From NCBI GenBank assembly GCA_963969595.1, contig OZ018414.1:15297660-15361659 (forward strand): a stretch of DNA of 64,000 nucleotides, written 5' to 3'. The notes under the pieces are model-generated. The model was not told the origin of the DNA. It did no database searches and was given only the letters and a program-made list of their open reading frames with translations. Of the stretch, positions 46,580 through 58,610 are shown one piece after another (positions within the stretch are counted from its first letter, which is position 1; each line of letters opens with the position of its first letter). This DNA is from Neckera pumila. Lineage: Eukaryota; Streptophyta; Bryopsida; Hypnales; Neckeraceae. The position numbers and the translations under genes were made by a program.

Positions 46580-46765
46580 ACAGGATGTGATATTGAGTAC
46601 ATTTAATCTTTAGGGTTTGGTAAGCTGCCTACCAAAGGATGTGATGTGATGTTGAGTACATCTAATCTCTAGGGTTTGATAAGCTACCAAAGGATGTAAT
46701 GTGATGCTGACACATCCCATCATGGAATTTGGTAGGCTAACAAAGGATGTAGTATTGAATGAATT
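46580..46765. repeat. degenerate tandem repeat of about 55-60 bp
   Basis: Three to four units contain 'aaaggatgt' followed by a 'gat-ttgagtaca' and 'taatct-tagggtttg' series. Flanking sequence up to 47039 holds nothing else recognised. Confidence 0.55.
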
Positions 46766-47039
46766 TGCTATCTTACATTCAATCTTTAGGAACCATATAA
46801 TGGCAAGGAATCTTACTTTGTATAATGATACTTTGCTTTTACATTAAGGGGTAAATCACAATAGTTAGATGGTTGAATCTTGGTCAACCTTGATCAAACA
46901 AGGGGATAGTACAACACTAAAGCAACCTCACATTATGGAAAGGAACATGCCTCTCTTCATTCAATGAGAGATGGCTATCTATTGTAACAAGTAGTCTATA
47001 CGAAAGTTATGGTTTTAAACTTTCGGATTTGATAAAATT

Positions 47040-47457
47040 TAGGGTAGACAAATCCATTTCTGATCATGTAAGTAATTTAGCATATCTGCAATATATGTAT
47101 GGTGAGGGGGAAAATTTCTCCATATAGAAGGATTTCATAATTTTTTTACATTTTTTTCCTCAATAATATAATTTCCATGAATTTTTTTGTGAAGATTCTA
47201 CCAACCTATTATTGTTATATAGATAATGCTATTTCCAACTATAGTCTGGTTACAAAAGCGACAATGCTTCAATGTAAGTGATAATTGTGGCTTTCAATAT
47301 ACATTTTGTAATTATTCCATGCTTTCAATGTACACCTCCTGAACATTTCTCTTGCTCTTGTTTTGCGTGAGCTATCACCTAAACCATAGCTCATCAAAAA
47401 TCTAGCAATCTAACCTACAAAAATAGGTGGTTGATTGGAAATGGATTGGCAACCTTA
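47040..47457. mobile_element. MITE with AGG(G/T)T-type ends, about 418 bp
   Basis: Left end TAGGGTAGACAAATCCATTT and right end, inverted, TAAGGTTGCCAATCCATTTC pair over about 27 bp. The ends resemble those at 52324-52683. Confidence 0.6.
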
Positions 47458-47777
47458 GAAGATGTTATATTGACATTACATTAATAATGATATTTCGTGT
47501 TTGCAACACTAAGTGTCAGCATCACATTTAGTGTTACCAATACAAAAATGTTAAGAACAATACTAATGTTGTGTACACCTAATACCAAGTGAACATGAGT
47601 ACTATCTTACATTCTTTTTTGGTCTTTTTGCATCTTTTTACAACTTCAACTGCAAAGTTTCTAAAAAAAAATTATGGAGGTTTTTAATAAAATTTTACTT
47701 GAATACATGAAGTTCTAGTAAAACTTTATTGTAAATCTGTATGAGAATCAAAATGAGAATAAAAATAAGTCAGTTAA

Positions 47778-48692
47778 CCCCTAAAGGACCATTGTCCCTT
47801 TGGGGGACAAAAGCATTTTCGGGCAGGTACCTACAGGCTGAAATTTTGCTGAAATCTTCTGATTTTTGAAACTTTTTTTGGAGCTAGAAAAGCTGATTAG
47901 CTTCATGGGAATATAATTTTTTTTCACAATTGGTGCTTGGGATAAAAAGTTATGACCAAATAAGCTCAAAACAGGGGACGGGGGGCAGCAAAAAGAACTT
48001 GCAATTTTTTTTATTTTTTTCTTAAGTATTTTTTTTCTCATATATTATATTTTTGTCTATCTAGAAAGCTTTGATTCATTTCATTTGGATTTTGTATGAG
48101 AAAGTTATGGACATTCTTGTTTTTCAGGCAGTTAGAGCATCTTTTTGAAAAAAATAACTTATAAATTCATTTTTGAATGCAATTTTTCAAATTTTTTTTC
48201 ATGGTTTAGTTTACTTGCTAGAACAATCTCACCATTGGGATTAGTGCATTTTAATCCCACCTAAAATATATGAATATTTTAGATTTTCCTTCTATCTCGT
48301 ACCTACTTCTACTTAACAATTTTTTTAATAATGAAAATTAAGTTTTTTTGAACTTTTTTTTTTGGCTAGATTCTCAACTCAATTCTCCAGTACAAACATT
48401 AAAAGCTCAAAACTCTGTAGTGCAAAATAATAAAGTTAAAACTGTTCAAAGTCAAAAAATCTAGTCCCACAATGTGCTGAAAAATTTGTTTTTTTCACTT
48501 TAAACGCATATATCTTGCACTCTGTGTGGTCAAAAATTCTGAAATTTTTTCCACACACTCTCATACTAGTTAGGTGTAAGATCATAGGGTTAGATGTGGA
48601 AAAAAAACATTTTTCAATTTTTTTACTTTTTGCTGTAGAAATGGCAGTTTTGAGTGTTTTTTGGCAGAAAAAGGGCCTCGGTCCTTTAGGGG
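47778..48692 (-). mobile_element. TTAA-family element, 915 bp
   Basis: TTAA left (47774-47777), TTAG right. Termini CCCCTAAAGGACCATTG and CGGTCCTTTAGGGG, palindrome TTGTCCC..GGGACAA. The ORFs on both strands are by-products of AT-rich repeats. Confidence 0.9.
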
Positions 48693-49362
48693 TTAGTAGA
48701 ATGAGTAGCATTAAATTAAACATAACACAAAATATCATTATTAGCATAGTCATAGGTGTTTTTTCTTCATCTCTTTGTGCAATTGCATTGTTTTCATTCA
48801 CTCAAAAAAATGCAACATTGAAAGTAATAAGTAAGATAGGGACATACAAATGCGTTAGGTATTTTAAGATGCCTATTTGATCACATGTTCTCATTATGTA
48901 TGTCTCCTATATCAATATGTATCTATTGTTAAAAGAAAATATTTTAGAACATCATCCCAAAAAACTTTGCCCCTTCATGACTTTTGTGTACAATATCCAA
49001 ATGATGCATTTATTGGTGCATTAAAATCTTACTTTATTTGCCAATTAGAATATACATATATACATATTTTTTTTATCAAGCTACTAATAGAAACTGCATC
49101 TTCAATTGAAGAGAGATCACCATAGTAACCTCAAGCAACAATCACCTTGAGTGGATTTATTGTAAGTATTATAGTACTCAGTCACGACAGAAGCCGCAAG
49201 AGAGAAATTGTAAGGGAGGGCTCCTATAGCAAGTGATTTCAATGCTACATAACATTGTTACCAATGAAGGAGAGGTCCTTTTTGCATACTTGAAAAGGAG
49301 TCTATTACTATGAACAAAACTGTCTTATATGGCTCTTTAACCAACCCCAATCCTCGAATCAA

Positions 49363-50269
49363 TCCCTAAAGGCCCAACGTGTTCTTCTCATCAAAAAATG
49401 ATCACAATTGCCATTTCTAGTGCAAAGAGCCCTAAAAACACTACACTAAAAATGATATTTAGTGTAGTATGACATTTAGTGTTTTACCCCCCTACCAACC
49501 ATTTTACTTGTCTTCAATTTTACTTGTCTTCAATCTTTTTCTTTGCAAGTTCATTTTTTTAACGTGTTCTAACACTAAATGTAAACCTTTTCAGATTTCA
49601 GATTTACCATAGAGCTTATTTAGTGTTAGAAATTAGATTTAGTGTTACTTACTTATGATATTTAGTGTTAAGGTTTGTAATTAGTGTTGCCAACACTAAA
49701 TATCATTTTTAGTGTAGCAAATGGCAATTTTTTTGCATATCTAATTGTAAAATCTTGCAATAGACCAATATGAGAATGTGTAGAAGAATTTCAGAGTCTT
49801 TCGTTTCATAGATTGCAAGATAAATATGTTCAAAGTGAAGAAAATATATTTTAAAGGCATTGTGGCAAACAAATGTATGACACTTTGAGTCTTCTTAAAT
49901 TCAAAATCTTTGCACTACACGTTTTGAATTGAAAAACAAATTAATCATGAAGAATTGAAATGAGAGTATGAAAAAGACAAAAAAAAAAAAATAATAATTT
50001 AATTCTCGAAAAATTGAATTATTGAGATATGTACAAGATAGAGGGAACCCCTAAATTGCATTTCAAGTTTTTGTGAATTTATTTTGTTGTCTGCCAAGTT
50101 GAAATTTGAACTTATTGTGGTATAACTTTTGCTTTTAAACCCCGATTGAAGTAAAAATGATATTCTCTAAATGTTAATAAGTTTTTCTATCTTATGAAAA
50201 AGTTTCAAAAAGTTTGCCAAATATTGCACTCATAGGAACCCATTTCTAGGGACAATAGGACTTTAGAAG
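49363..50269 (+). mobile_element. TTAA-family element, 907 bp, carrying a nested MITE
   Basis: Left TCAA then TCCCTAAAGGCCCAACG; right GGACTTTAGAAG then TTAG. It is an older, more decayed copy. The CACTAAAAATG MITE at 49444-49715 lies near its left end. Without the MITE it is about 630 bp, so it is internally deleted. Confidence 0.8.
49444..49715. mobile_element. CACTAAAAATG-ended MITE, 272 bp, copy 2
   Basis: Inverse-oriented, nearly identical counterpart of 38861-39131, flanked by TA. A diverged partial relative lies near 47480-47560. Confidence 0.87.
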
Positions 50270-50827
50270 TTAGCCAAGTTCTTTTGAGGTATCTAGCAAA
50301 ATATGATACCTTTCCAACATGAAGACCACTCCCTAATTATACAATGTTATAAATGTCATGAGAAAGAGAGGTGAACTTCACACCTAACATTGTTTACCAA
50401 TGAGGCAAGGGTCATTTTTGCATCCTTGAAAAAACAAACCCTGCAATGGACAAAATTGTCTTGTATGGTGGCCTCTTATCCAACCCTAATCCTTGAACTA
50501 ACTGAAAAGTCCTTCCAGGCAATGTCCTGGGAGTGCCAAGGTTTAATTACAACTTAGCCTAAAATTTTAAAGATTTCTAAATGACATAGAGAACATTGGG
50601 ATGAGGTATCGCCTTCCAAATGCCAAGTTAGAAAATCAACTGAGAAGGATAACAAAATTCCGGCCTTTGACCGGCTACTGTAACATAATTTAGGATATTT
50701 ATCGTTTGAATTTTTGTTTTTTTGGCGGGCAACCAAAGAAAGGAGAAAGGTAGGATGGTAATTTTTGGCAAAGTAGATATCTTTACTTGCTTGTACTTGC
50801 TAAATTGGCTAGAGTACAATGTATGTT

Positions 50828-50986
50828 ACTGCGCCTTGTGAGAGAGCATTTAGTGTGCAAAATTTGATCAAAAATCCATGTTAGAAATAGGCTTCGTAAC
50901 AAGAATTTGGAAGCTATGCTTAGGATTGCATTAGAAGGGCTAGTTGAGGAGTTTGATCATATCATAGATGATGCCATCCCTTTGTG
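50828..50986 (+). pseudogene. hAT transposase C-terminal dimerisation domain scrap
   Basis: Two frames joined by a frameshift near 50870 read TAPCERAFSVQNLIK, then KIHVRNRLRNKNLEAMLRIA and LEGLVEEFDHIIDDA. This matches the (S/C)ERxFS...K...RNRL...L pattern of hAT dimerisation domains. A TGA stands where the conserved Trp is expected. The rest of the transposase was not recognised upstream. Confidence 0.75.
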
Positions 50987-51439
50987 AAAGAATGAGAGTA
51001 AGTATTGCTTTTTGTATGTTAAACCCTCAAGTTATTTGTGTTTTTTGATTTGACCAAGTCCTAGTGATGCTTATTGTTCATATGGTGTACTTGATGTGAG
51101 AAAAGTCCATTGTTTTTACTTGCATGTTTTTCCGTACTAACCAACCTCCAAAAAATGCTTGGACCCTCTTTTGGATTGGCTTGTATTTTCCAAAGGCTAC
51201 ATCCTGGCCCCAAGACAGTGGGGGCCCCAGATTCAACTCCTACCAAGGATATTGCATTTTACAACGAGCACAAACCCATCAAAAGCATAACACACAAAAA
51301 CATAACCAATGATACACGCTAAAGTCCGTATATATGCCAAAGTGGAGATTTTAAAAAAAAATTGGCAATTTGCCAAATGACAAAGAAAATTGTAGGATTT
51401 AAACCGGAAAAAAAGGCACTTTGCGCAAGCTTCTGAGAA

Positions 51440-52140
51440 TGTAGAATTGGGTAGGACCACCACCAGGTTATTATACAATGTTTTTTTATGCCTTCCGTGG
51501 GAAAGAGGTGAACCTATCCATCACGAACCTACTGCTTTGAAGATGCCGCCGTACTGCGACTGACTCGTTGTTCACCACCAGCACATTGTTTGTTTGTCTT
51601 TTATTTGTCTTTTGGAAATCACTGTAGTTCCTTTTTCCCATCCCAGTACTCGCCACCTCCGCAAGCCTTTCTGAACCGACTGAAACTGGAGCAATGGATC
51701 CATAAAAATAAACGTGACGACAACGCAACTCGGCAAATGGCGAGAGGCGGAATCTCCGACGTTCGTTCGTCTCTTCGGGGATCTGCTTTGCTTTCTCCTG
51801 AAATCCTGATGCGTGCTGCTGTCGCGACATGCAGCAGGCAAGCTCCACAGAGGCCGGCATCATTCATCATTGTCAGGGGCCGGAAAAAATCTCCGTGTTG
51901 GAAGTTTTTGCTAATTTTTATAGCCTATGTTTGAAGCTTTGAAGCTTTGATTTGCGTTTGACAATTTCGGATGGTGAGTCAGCCAGCGACGCAAACAGCG
52001 ATTCAATCGTTGGTGCTAAAAAGTTAATCGATCAGCCTCCGTCGATGGATGGGTTCACTTTGAAAACAAGACATCGAAGAAATCGAAGTCAATGGTTCGT
52101 CCACGCGTGTTGAGTACTGAGATAGAGTTTGCTTCCAACA
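51440..52140. other. GC-richer unique segment, no supported gene
   Basis: Base composition rises relative to the surroundings, with overlapping frames of 80-125 codons on both strands. None resembles a known family and no splice pattern was convincing. It may be a decayed gene or promoter. Confidence 0.3.
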
Positions 52141-52172
52141 CGGATTTGTGGTGCCTGGGCTGTCGTACACTC

Positions 52173-52276
52173 GCGGAGTGGCACGCCGGGGACTCGCGGC
52201 GGCAGCCACCAGGCTAATTTTGGTGCGGAGTGGCACGCCGGGGACTCGCGGTGGTAGCCACCAGGCTAATTTTGGT
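52173..52276. repeat. two 52-bp GC-rich tandem units
   Basis: GCGGAGTGGCACGCCGGGGA then CTCGCGG... is repeated exactly 52 bp later with two changes; a third copy starts at 52277 and breaks off. Confidence 0.92.
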
Positions 52277-52323
52277 GCGGAGTCGCAAAAGATCAGATTG
52301 ATTCATCGATTCTGCAGTGCACA

Positions 52324-52683
52324 TAAGGTAGCCAACCCATTTCCGATCACTTAAGCATTTCAGCATATGTGTGATTGAGCAATAGGTGGAGGAGAAAATT
52401 TTCTCCAGTGAGGAAATAGGAATAAGAAAGATTGCCATTTTTTGGTATTTTTTCATCAAGTATAGAATTAGTAAAAATTAAAGAAGTGGAAAAGTTAGGG
52501 TTTCATGTTTCCAATCAATAGGCAAGCTCATTCTTGATCAATGGCAACTTTATTAGGTGTCAATGAGTTATTCATTACAAAAGAATCAGATAAGAATCAA
52601 ATGGCCTATAAAGCTATGGTTAGAAATGGATCAGTCTATTGATCGGAAATAGGAGGGTGATTGGAAAGGGGTTGGCTACCTTA
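52324..52683. mobile_element. AGGTAGCC-ended MITE, 360 bp
   Basis: Ends TAAGGTAGCCAACCCATTTC and inverted AAGGGGTTGGCTACCTTA; CGATCA continues inward on both sides. Confidence 0.75.
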
Positions 52684-52726
52684 TTGTAGTGCAATATTGG
52701 AGGAGAACCGTCAGTTACAGTACATT

Positions 52727-52760
52727 GTTTTAGGGTTAGGGTTTAGGGTTTGGGTTTGGA
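52727..52760. repeat. short interstitial telomere-like patch
   Basis: About four degenerate TTTAGGG units (TTTTAGGGTTAGGGTTTAGG then GTTTGGG). Such patches occur widely in plant genomes; it does not indicate a chromosome end. Confidence 0.6.
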
Positions 52761-52843
52761 AAATAATCTGTTTTGTACTGTGAAAATGAAGGATCCAAAT
52801 CTAGGCAAATGGAGTGCAAAAATAAAAAGTGCATTTGTAATGA

Positions 52844-53180
52844 TGCTTTGCCATTTTGAATCCAAAGCTAGTACCTAGGTTGCTAGAGGCAATTATGTTC
52901 TTGGACAAGGTAGCCATTGGTAGCCATTGCTTTGCCATTTCAAATCCAAAGCCAATACGTACAATAGGTTGCTAGAGGCAGGTATGTTCTTGGACAATGT
53001 CGATATGTAGTTGTTGCTTTGTCATTTCAAATCCAAAGCCAATACCTATAGTAGATTGCTAGAGGCGGGTATGTTCTTGGACAAGGTAGATATATAGCTG
53101 TGCTTTGTCATTTCAAATTTAAAGCTAATACCTAAATTGCCGGAGGTAGGTATGTTCTTGGACAAAGTAGATATCACTTT
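52844..53180. repeat. four tandem units of 84-87 bp
   Basis: Units start TGCTTTG at 52844, 52928, 53014 and 53101. Each contains 'aatccaaagc-aatac' and 'gtatgttcttggacaa'. Confidence 0.88.
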
Positions 53181-53601
53181 AGAATTGATCATGGCAATCA
53201 ATCCTTGCTATGTTGTCCATGTCTGCTTGATGTAATAAAATTTGGAGTTTAGTTTCAAACTGGACATGTCTTCGAGAGAGGTGGACTCCAGCGTTTACAA
53301 ATTTGAAATTAAAGGAAAGTGTCTAGTGAAAATTTGATACTAGAAAAAATGAACCAGGAGATTTAGATAAGGAGAGGATGTAATCGGTGCCTTTAGAAAA
53401 AAATCAACTCCTTCTACAAAGAGGAAGCAAACTATTGGGGCACATCTCCAAAAACTTTCCAAACATTGTTGAAGTGATCACTTATGCTTGTGTTGAAAAA
53501 TCAAATACAAAGACTTGTACACGTAGTACAATTTCCTCCACATTTTATCCTTAAAGGCATTCTATGTTCCCATTTGGTCAAACTTCATGTTGCCTATACA
53601 A

Positions 53602-54390
53602 ACCCTTCAACGACCATTATCCCTTTGAGGGACAAATGGGATTTTGGGCAGGTATCTACGGGCTGAATTTTTGTTGTGATTTTCTAAATTTTTTTTGGAA
53701 GATAGAAAAACTACTAAGCTTTGTGGGAATATAATTTTTTTTCCTTCAGTGCTCGGGAAAAAAAATTATGTCCAAATAACTTCAAAATAGGGAATAGGGG
53801 GCAGCAAAAAAAAGTTTAATTTAAATTTTTTTTCAAAAATAACTTATAGGATTCATTTCTGAATGCAATTTTAACAATTTAAGAAAAAAAAAACACAATC
53901 AAGGTTTAATGTTTTTGCTAGAACAATCTCACCATTGGGATTAGTGCTTCTTGATCCATATAAAAGATATTAATATTTTAGATTTTCCTTCTATCTCGTA
54001 CCTACTTCTACTTAACAATTTTTTTAGTAAAGAAAAATAAGTTTTTTTGGATTTTTTTTTCCCTAGGATTTTCAACTCATTTTTCTACTATAAATATTTA
54101 AAGCTCAAAACTCTATAGTGTAAAAAGTTTAAGTTAAAAATGTTCAAAGTCATAAAATCTAGTTCCACAATGTGCTGAAAAACTTGTTTTCTTTACTTTA
54201 AATACAGATATCTTGCAATATATGTGGTCAAAAATTCTGAATTTTTTTTCACACATTCTATACTATTTAGGTGTAAGATCCTATGGTTAGATGTGCAACA
54301 AAAATAATTTTCAAATTTTTTTACTCTTTGCTATAAAAATGGCACTTTTGAGTGTTTTTTGGCAGAAAAAAGGCCTTGGTCCTTTAGGGG
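53602..54390 (-). mobile_element. TTAA-family element, about 789 bp
   Basis: The right terminus TTGGTCCTTTAGGGG is followed by TTAA (54391-54394). The left terminus is decayed (ACCCTTCAACGACC without TTAA). The interior is in reverse orientation relative to the next copy at 54858, so the two face each other. Confidence 0.82.
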
Positions 54391-54857
54391 TTAAAATAAA
54401 ACTTTCAAAACTTTGATATTTTTTTCAATGTAGTAAATATATTTTTTTGATATTTTTGATATTTGAAAACATCAAATTGATTTTTATATAATATTTTTAA
54501 GTGATTTTTTTTTAAAATCATAGAAATTACAAAAACGATTAAAATAGTACAAAATGTTTAACAAGATTGGAGATGATAGTGATCAACATTGTGATGTAAT
54601 TGATGTACTCTTTGAGCTCACACTAAAGAACAATTTGATAGAAAAGTTCACAAGTCGAGTGTATTTGAAGCTGTCAAGAGGTTACCTTCAAAATGTCACA
54701 AGAATTATAATTTTCATAATTTTAAAAATATATAAAAGGAATTTCAAGTGGATTACTGGATCTACATTTTCTTAGTTAAGCTTCTTGTCTTTTGAGGCAA
54801 AAGAAAAGATTTGCCAACTTTCTAGCTGAGGTAGGAGGTCCAAAAAGCGTGAGTTAA

Positions 54858-55784
54858 CCCCTGAAGGACCAAGGCCATTTTTTACCAAAAAACTCTCAAA
54901 ACTGCCATTTCTAGTGCAAAGAGTAAAAAAAATCTGAAAATGGTTTGTTTTGCACATCCAATGGTAAGATCTTACACCTAACTAGTATGACAACGTGTGG
55001 AAAAAATCTCAAAATTTTTGACCGCACATATTGCAAGATATCTGTATTTAAAGTGAAACAAAAAAGATTTTTAGCACATTGCGGGACTCGATATTTGGAC
55101 TTTGAACATTTTTAACTTAGATTTTTTGCACTACAGAGTTTTGAGCTTTAAATCTTTCTAGTAGAGAATTGAGTTGAGAATCTAGGAAAAAAAAAGAAAT
55201 TCAAAAAAACTTAATTTTCATTCTTAAAAAAATTATTAAGTAGACGATAGTACAAGATAGAAGGAAAAGCTAAAAGATTAATATATTTTTTAGATGGAAT
55301 TAAAATGCACTAATCTCAATGGTGAGATTGTTCTAGCAAGAAAACTAAACCACATGGACCTTTTTTTCTTGAAAAATTGCAAAAGTTGCATTCCAAAATG
55401 AATCCTAGAAGTTATTTTTTTCAAGAAGATGCTCTAATTGCCCTAAAAACAAGATTGTCCATAACTTTCTCATAAAAAATCCAAATGAAATGAATCAAAG
55501 CTTCCCAAATAGGCAAAAACATAATCTACAAGGAAAAAAAAGAAAAAAGAAAAAATTTAATTTTTTGCAAATTTTTTTTGCTGGCCGCTCTCCCCTGTTT
55601 TGAACTTATTTGGGCATAACTTTTGTTCCCGGGCACCGATTGAAAAAAAAAGTTATATTCCCACAAAGCTTATCAGTTTTTCTATCTTCAAAAAAAGTTT
55701 CAGAAAATCACGACAAAAATTCAGCCCATAGGTACCTGCCCAAAATTCCATTTGTCCCCCGTATAGACAATGGTCCTTTAGGGG
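54858..55784 (+). mobile_element. TTAA-family element, 927 bp, both termini intact
   Basis: TTAA at 54854-54857 and 55785-55788. Termini CCCCTGAAGGACCAAGGCC and AATGGTCCTTTAGGGG. The right flank from the TTAA outward is also found, unoccupied, at 7856. Confidence 0.92.
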
Positions 55785-56344
55785 TTAAGTGAAAGAAAAA
55801 TTGAGGTGAGAAGTAACTCTATAACTAAAGAGAGAAAATATATACATATGAAAATAATATTGAAGTTTGAGTTCAAAAATAACTACAATTACTATTTTAG
55901 CAAAATACAAAAAACTAAATTGATTGCCTTCAAAGTAGGAGTTTTTATAGATTCATCTCATTAATCCTTGTAGAATGATTCAACATCCTTTTTTGTATAC
56001 ACTTATTTAACCAAGTCTTTTTTCTAATATTTTCTTTGCCATAGAATAAGATATTTTTTGAGATTGCAGGAGTTGCTCTTATTTGTACCAAAACTAGAAG
56101 GCTTTTTAACCTCTAGAATATTCATCAAAATTGCATAAAACAAAGCTTCATATGCACAATAAGATTACTAGGTGCTACACCAAAGTATAATAAATTATAA
56201 ATCTGAAGTCCTTAAAGCTTGTCCCGGTTTTTTTAAATCAATTTTGAGCTTCAAAAAACTTCACAAATAGAAAATAGAAAATCGTATTTTAAATAATACA
56301 AATATTGATAATAGTCTATACCTCAAATTAACTCATTAGCTAGT

Positions 56345-56480
56345 TAGTTGGTTTGTTTGTTACGGTGAGATCTCCTAAACCATGTGTCCCCCGATTGCGT
56401 TCTTAGTACCGCCAAAAAGTTCATTGCAGAAAGGCGGGTGCATGGATTTTTGTTTCTTGGCATTTGGACCTATAATGTGA
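56345..56480 (+). repeat. dispersed repeat, copy 3 of 3
   Basis: 'gtgagatctcctaaaccatg' through 'aaagttattgaattttgaag' matches 39838-39965 and the complement of 8805-8937. Confidence 0.62.
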
Positions 56481-56729
56481 AAGTTATTGAATTTTGAAGT
56501 TTTTATGAAGTAAAAAATAAGAAAATTATTTTTAATTCCATTTTATTATAATATTATATTATATCGTGGTAAGGACACAAGGTACACTAGTAGTAACAAA
56601 TATTTTTTATTCATTAGTTAAATAATAATATTAAAAAATTTCAAATCTATTTGTTATTTTTTTCCTTTATTTGCTCATGACAGAATACACCAATCATATT
56701 TTTTCCATTATTTGCTCATGACAATCCAA

Positions 56730-57017
56730 AGACTTCAACCTAGCCTGTAGAATCCACCAGTCAAGTCCATAGTAGTTCAACAAGCCTCTTGTGGAGACCG
56801 TTTTGTTTCCCCACTCCACCCCACTCCACCCCACCATTTTATCCTTGGAGAAAATGCAGGAATGTTTTCATTATATGTCCAAAATTAGTGGAGAGAGGTG
56901 TTAACAATTGAATAAATACGGCACAAAATAAGGGGTCTTTTTTTTTACATTCACCCTTGGCTTTATCTCTGCAAGAGGCTCCTTGGATTACAATAGACTC
57001 AACCAAATCCATCATTC

Positions 57018-57058
<41 letters not shown>

Positions 57059-58610
57059 AATAAAAGGGACCCTTTACTACATGAGATTAAAAAAATACAA
57101 AAGACCCAGCCGCAAGCGGCCTGCTGGGCCAAAAAGGACAGAAAAAAGACCATTCACCATTCAATTATAGATCAAACCAGTGTTTAGGAAATTTTTGGAA
57201 GTCCTCCAGCTCATTTCCTCCTTCCACCAAAATGAACCGGTTTTTTTCCAACGGGCACCGGTTGCATCCTTTAAATCACAGAATATACCGGTTTATTTCC
57301 TCCAATTTCAAATTCTCACCGGCTAATTTTCTCTAAATTGAATTGGCACCGGCTAAATTTTGGGGCCAAGGAGTATCACTACGGTCGATCTTGTAGTTGT
57401 ATGACAAGCCTCTTGCGCAGGCCGTTTTGCCACCTAGTTTTATCCCTTGGAAAAATGTAGGAACTTTTTATTTGAAAAAATTTGCAAATTTTGAATTCGT
57501 ATTTGCAATTAGAGGCCCCAAATTAGCTAGGAGAGGTACAAAGAATAGACTGACCCACATAACATTCAGTAGCTCTACAGTGATGGTGTGGTATATTCCA
57601 CACCCCAACAGTGCTTCATCAGTAGCTATGATGAATTAGACAGGTGGAGGATGTAGAGGCACACCATCACTGTAGAACCAAGGCAAAATCAACATAAGCT
57701 ACTGAATGTTATGTTTCACAACCTTTTATTGTTGAGGATTTTTTTTTAAGAAAAAATTGGATATTCCTTGCTAGATTTTCAATCAGCAGCTGATTTCCTC
57801 CATTAACTTCTCCACAGCCTGGTGGCAAGCCGCTCGGCAGGTAAGGTCGTTTTTTGTTTATGTTTTAAATATTTTTGAAAATTGGGAATGGCCAGAGCAG
57901 ATATTTTAAAGAAAACCAGCCTAGCTCCTAGACTTCAGATTGTGATTTCATCCACTGAGAGGTTGATATTTGGGACATTGAACCCTCCACTAGCCGGGTA
58001 TTAGCCACTAAATTTTATTCTTTGGCGGCTAAAATCCTCCAAGTACAAGAAGGAGGCGGCAAAATATCCTCCATTTTTTGGGGGGGGGCACCGGCTAATT
58101 TCTGGTCCGACAAATTTCTTCCCGATTTTGCATCCTTCAATTTCAAAATGCAACCAATTTTTTCCCCAATTCCACTGGCTAACTATGAACTAACTGCCGG
58201 TTTTTTCCGATCATTGGATCAAACCCAACTGCTACCTAAAAAAAGAAATAATCCATCAATGTCGCCCGGAATTTTTATTTTTTTTGTGTTGACACAAATA
58301 AAGGGATCCCAGAAATAAAATACAGGGACCCAGCCGCAAGCGGCCTGGGCAGAACGAAAGCAAACAAGAAAGCAAAAGAAGTTACCCGAAGGATTTCGAT
58401 ATCTGCAGTGATTTGTTTTGCTACAGGAAAGGAAAAAACATTCATACCCCGATCTCTGTCGCCGTGTTTTTCTCACTCCGAGTTTTTAGATTTCCCCCCT
58501 CGAAGACACAGATGTAGACGGAGCAGAGGCCGGTTCCAAGCCCCGATGCCTCCCGTGGGCTCCAGATTCGGACAGCCCTGCCAAACAGCCGTTTGCTGCA
58601 AGCTCCATGG
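56730..58610 (-). repeat. second copy of the 12.2-13.7 kb block, with retroposon tails
   Basis: 56730-57020 and 57125-57180 match 12205-12545 and 13000-13060. A T-run of 34 bases (57020-57053) followed by ACACAAATAAAAGGGACCC is one retroposon tail. Another lies at 58275-58360, continuing to 58610 with the segment shared with 13090-13690. Between them is unrelated sequence with repeated CACCGGCTAA words (57318, 57347, 58090). Confidence 0.7.
57557..57714. mobile_element. ACATAACATTCAG-ended MITE, 158 bp
   Basis: Ends ACATAACATTCAGTAGCT and exact complement. A second inverted pair, CTACAGTGATGGTGTG and its complement, lies inside. Confidence 0.78.

Noticed and set aside
48436..48880. 121-codon ORFs on both strands
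   Set aside because: They lie in the terminus of a non-coding TTAA-family element; the similar peptides at 44645 and 22810 only reflect the shared repeat.
52727..52760. Chromosome end
   Set aside because: Only about four degenerate TTTAGGG units inside ordinary sequence.
57020..57053. T34 run as a terminator or assembly artefact
   Set aside because: It sits exactly where the poly(A) tail of a minus-strand retroposon is expected, next to the conserved tail sequence.
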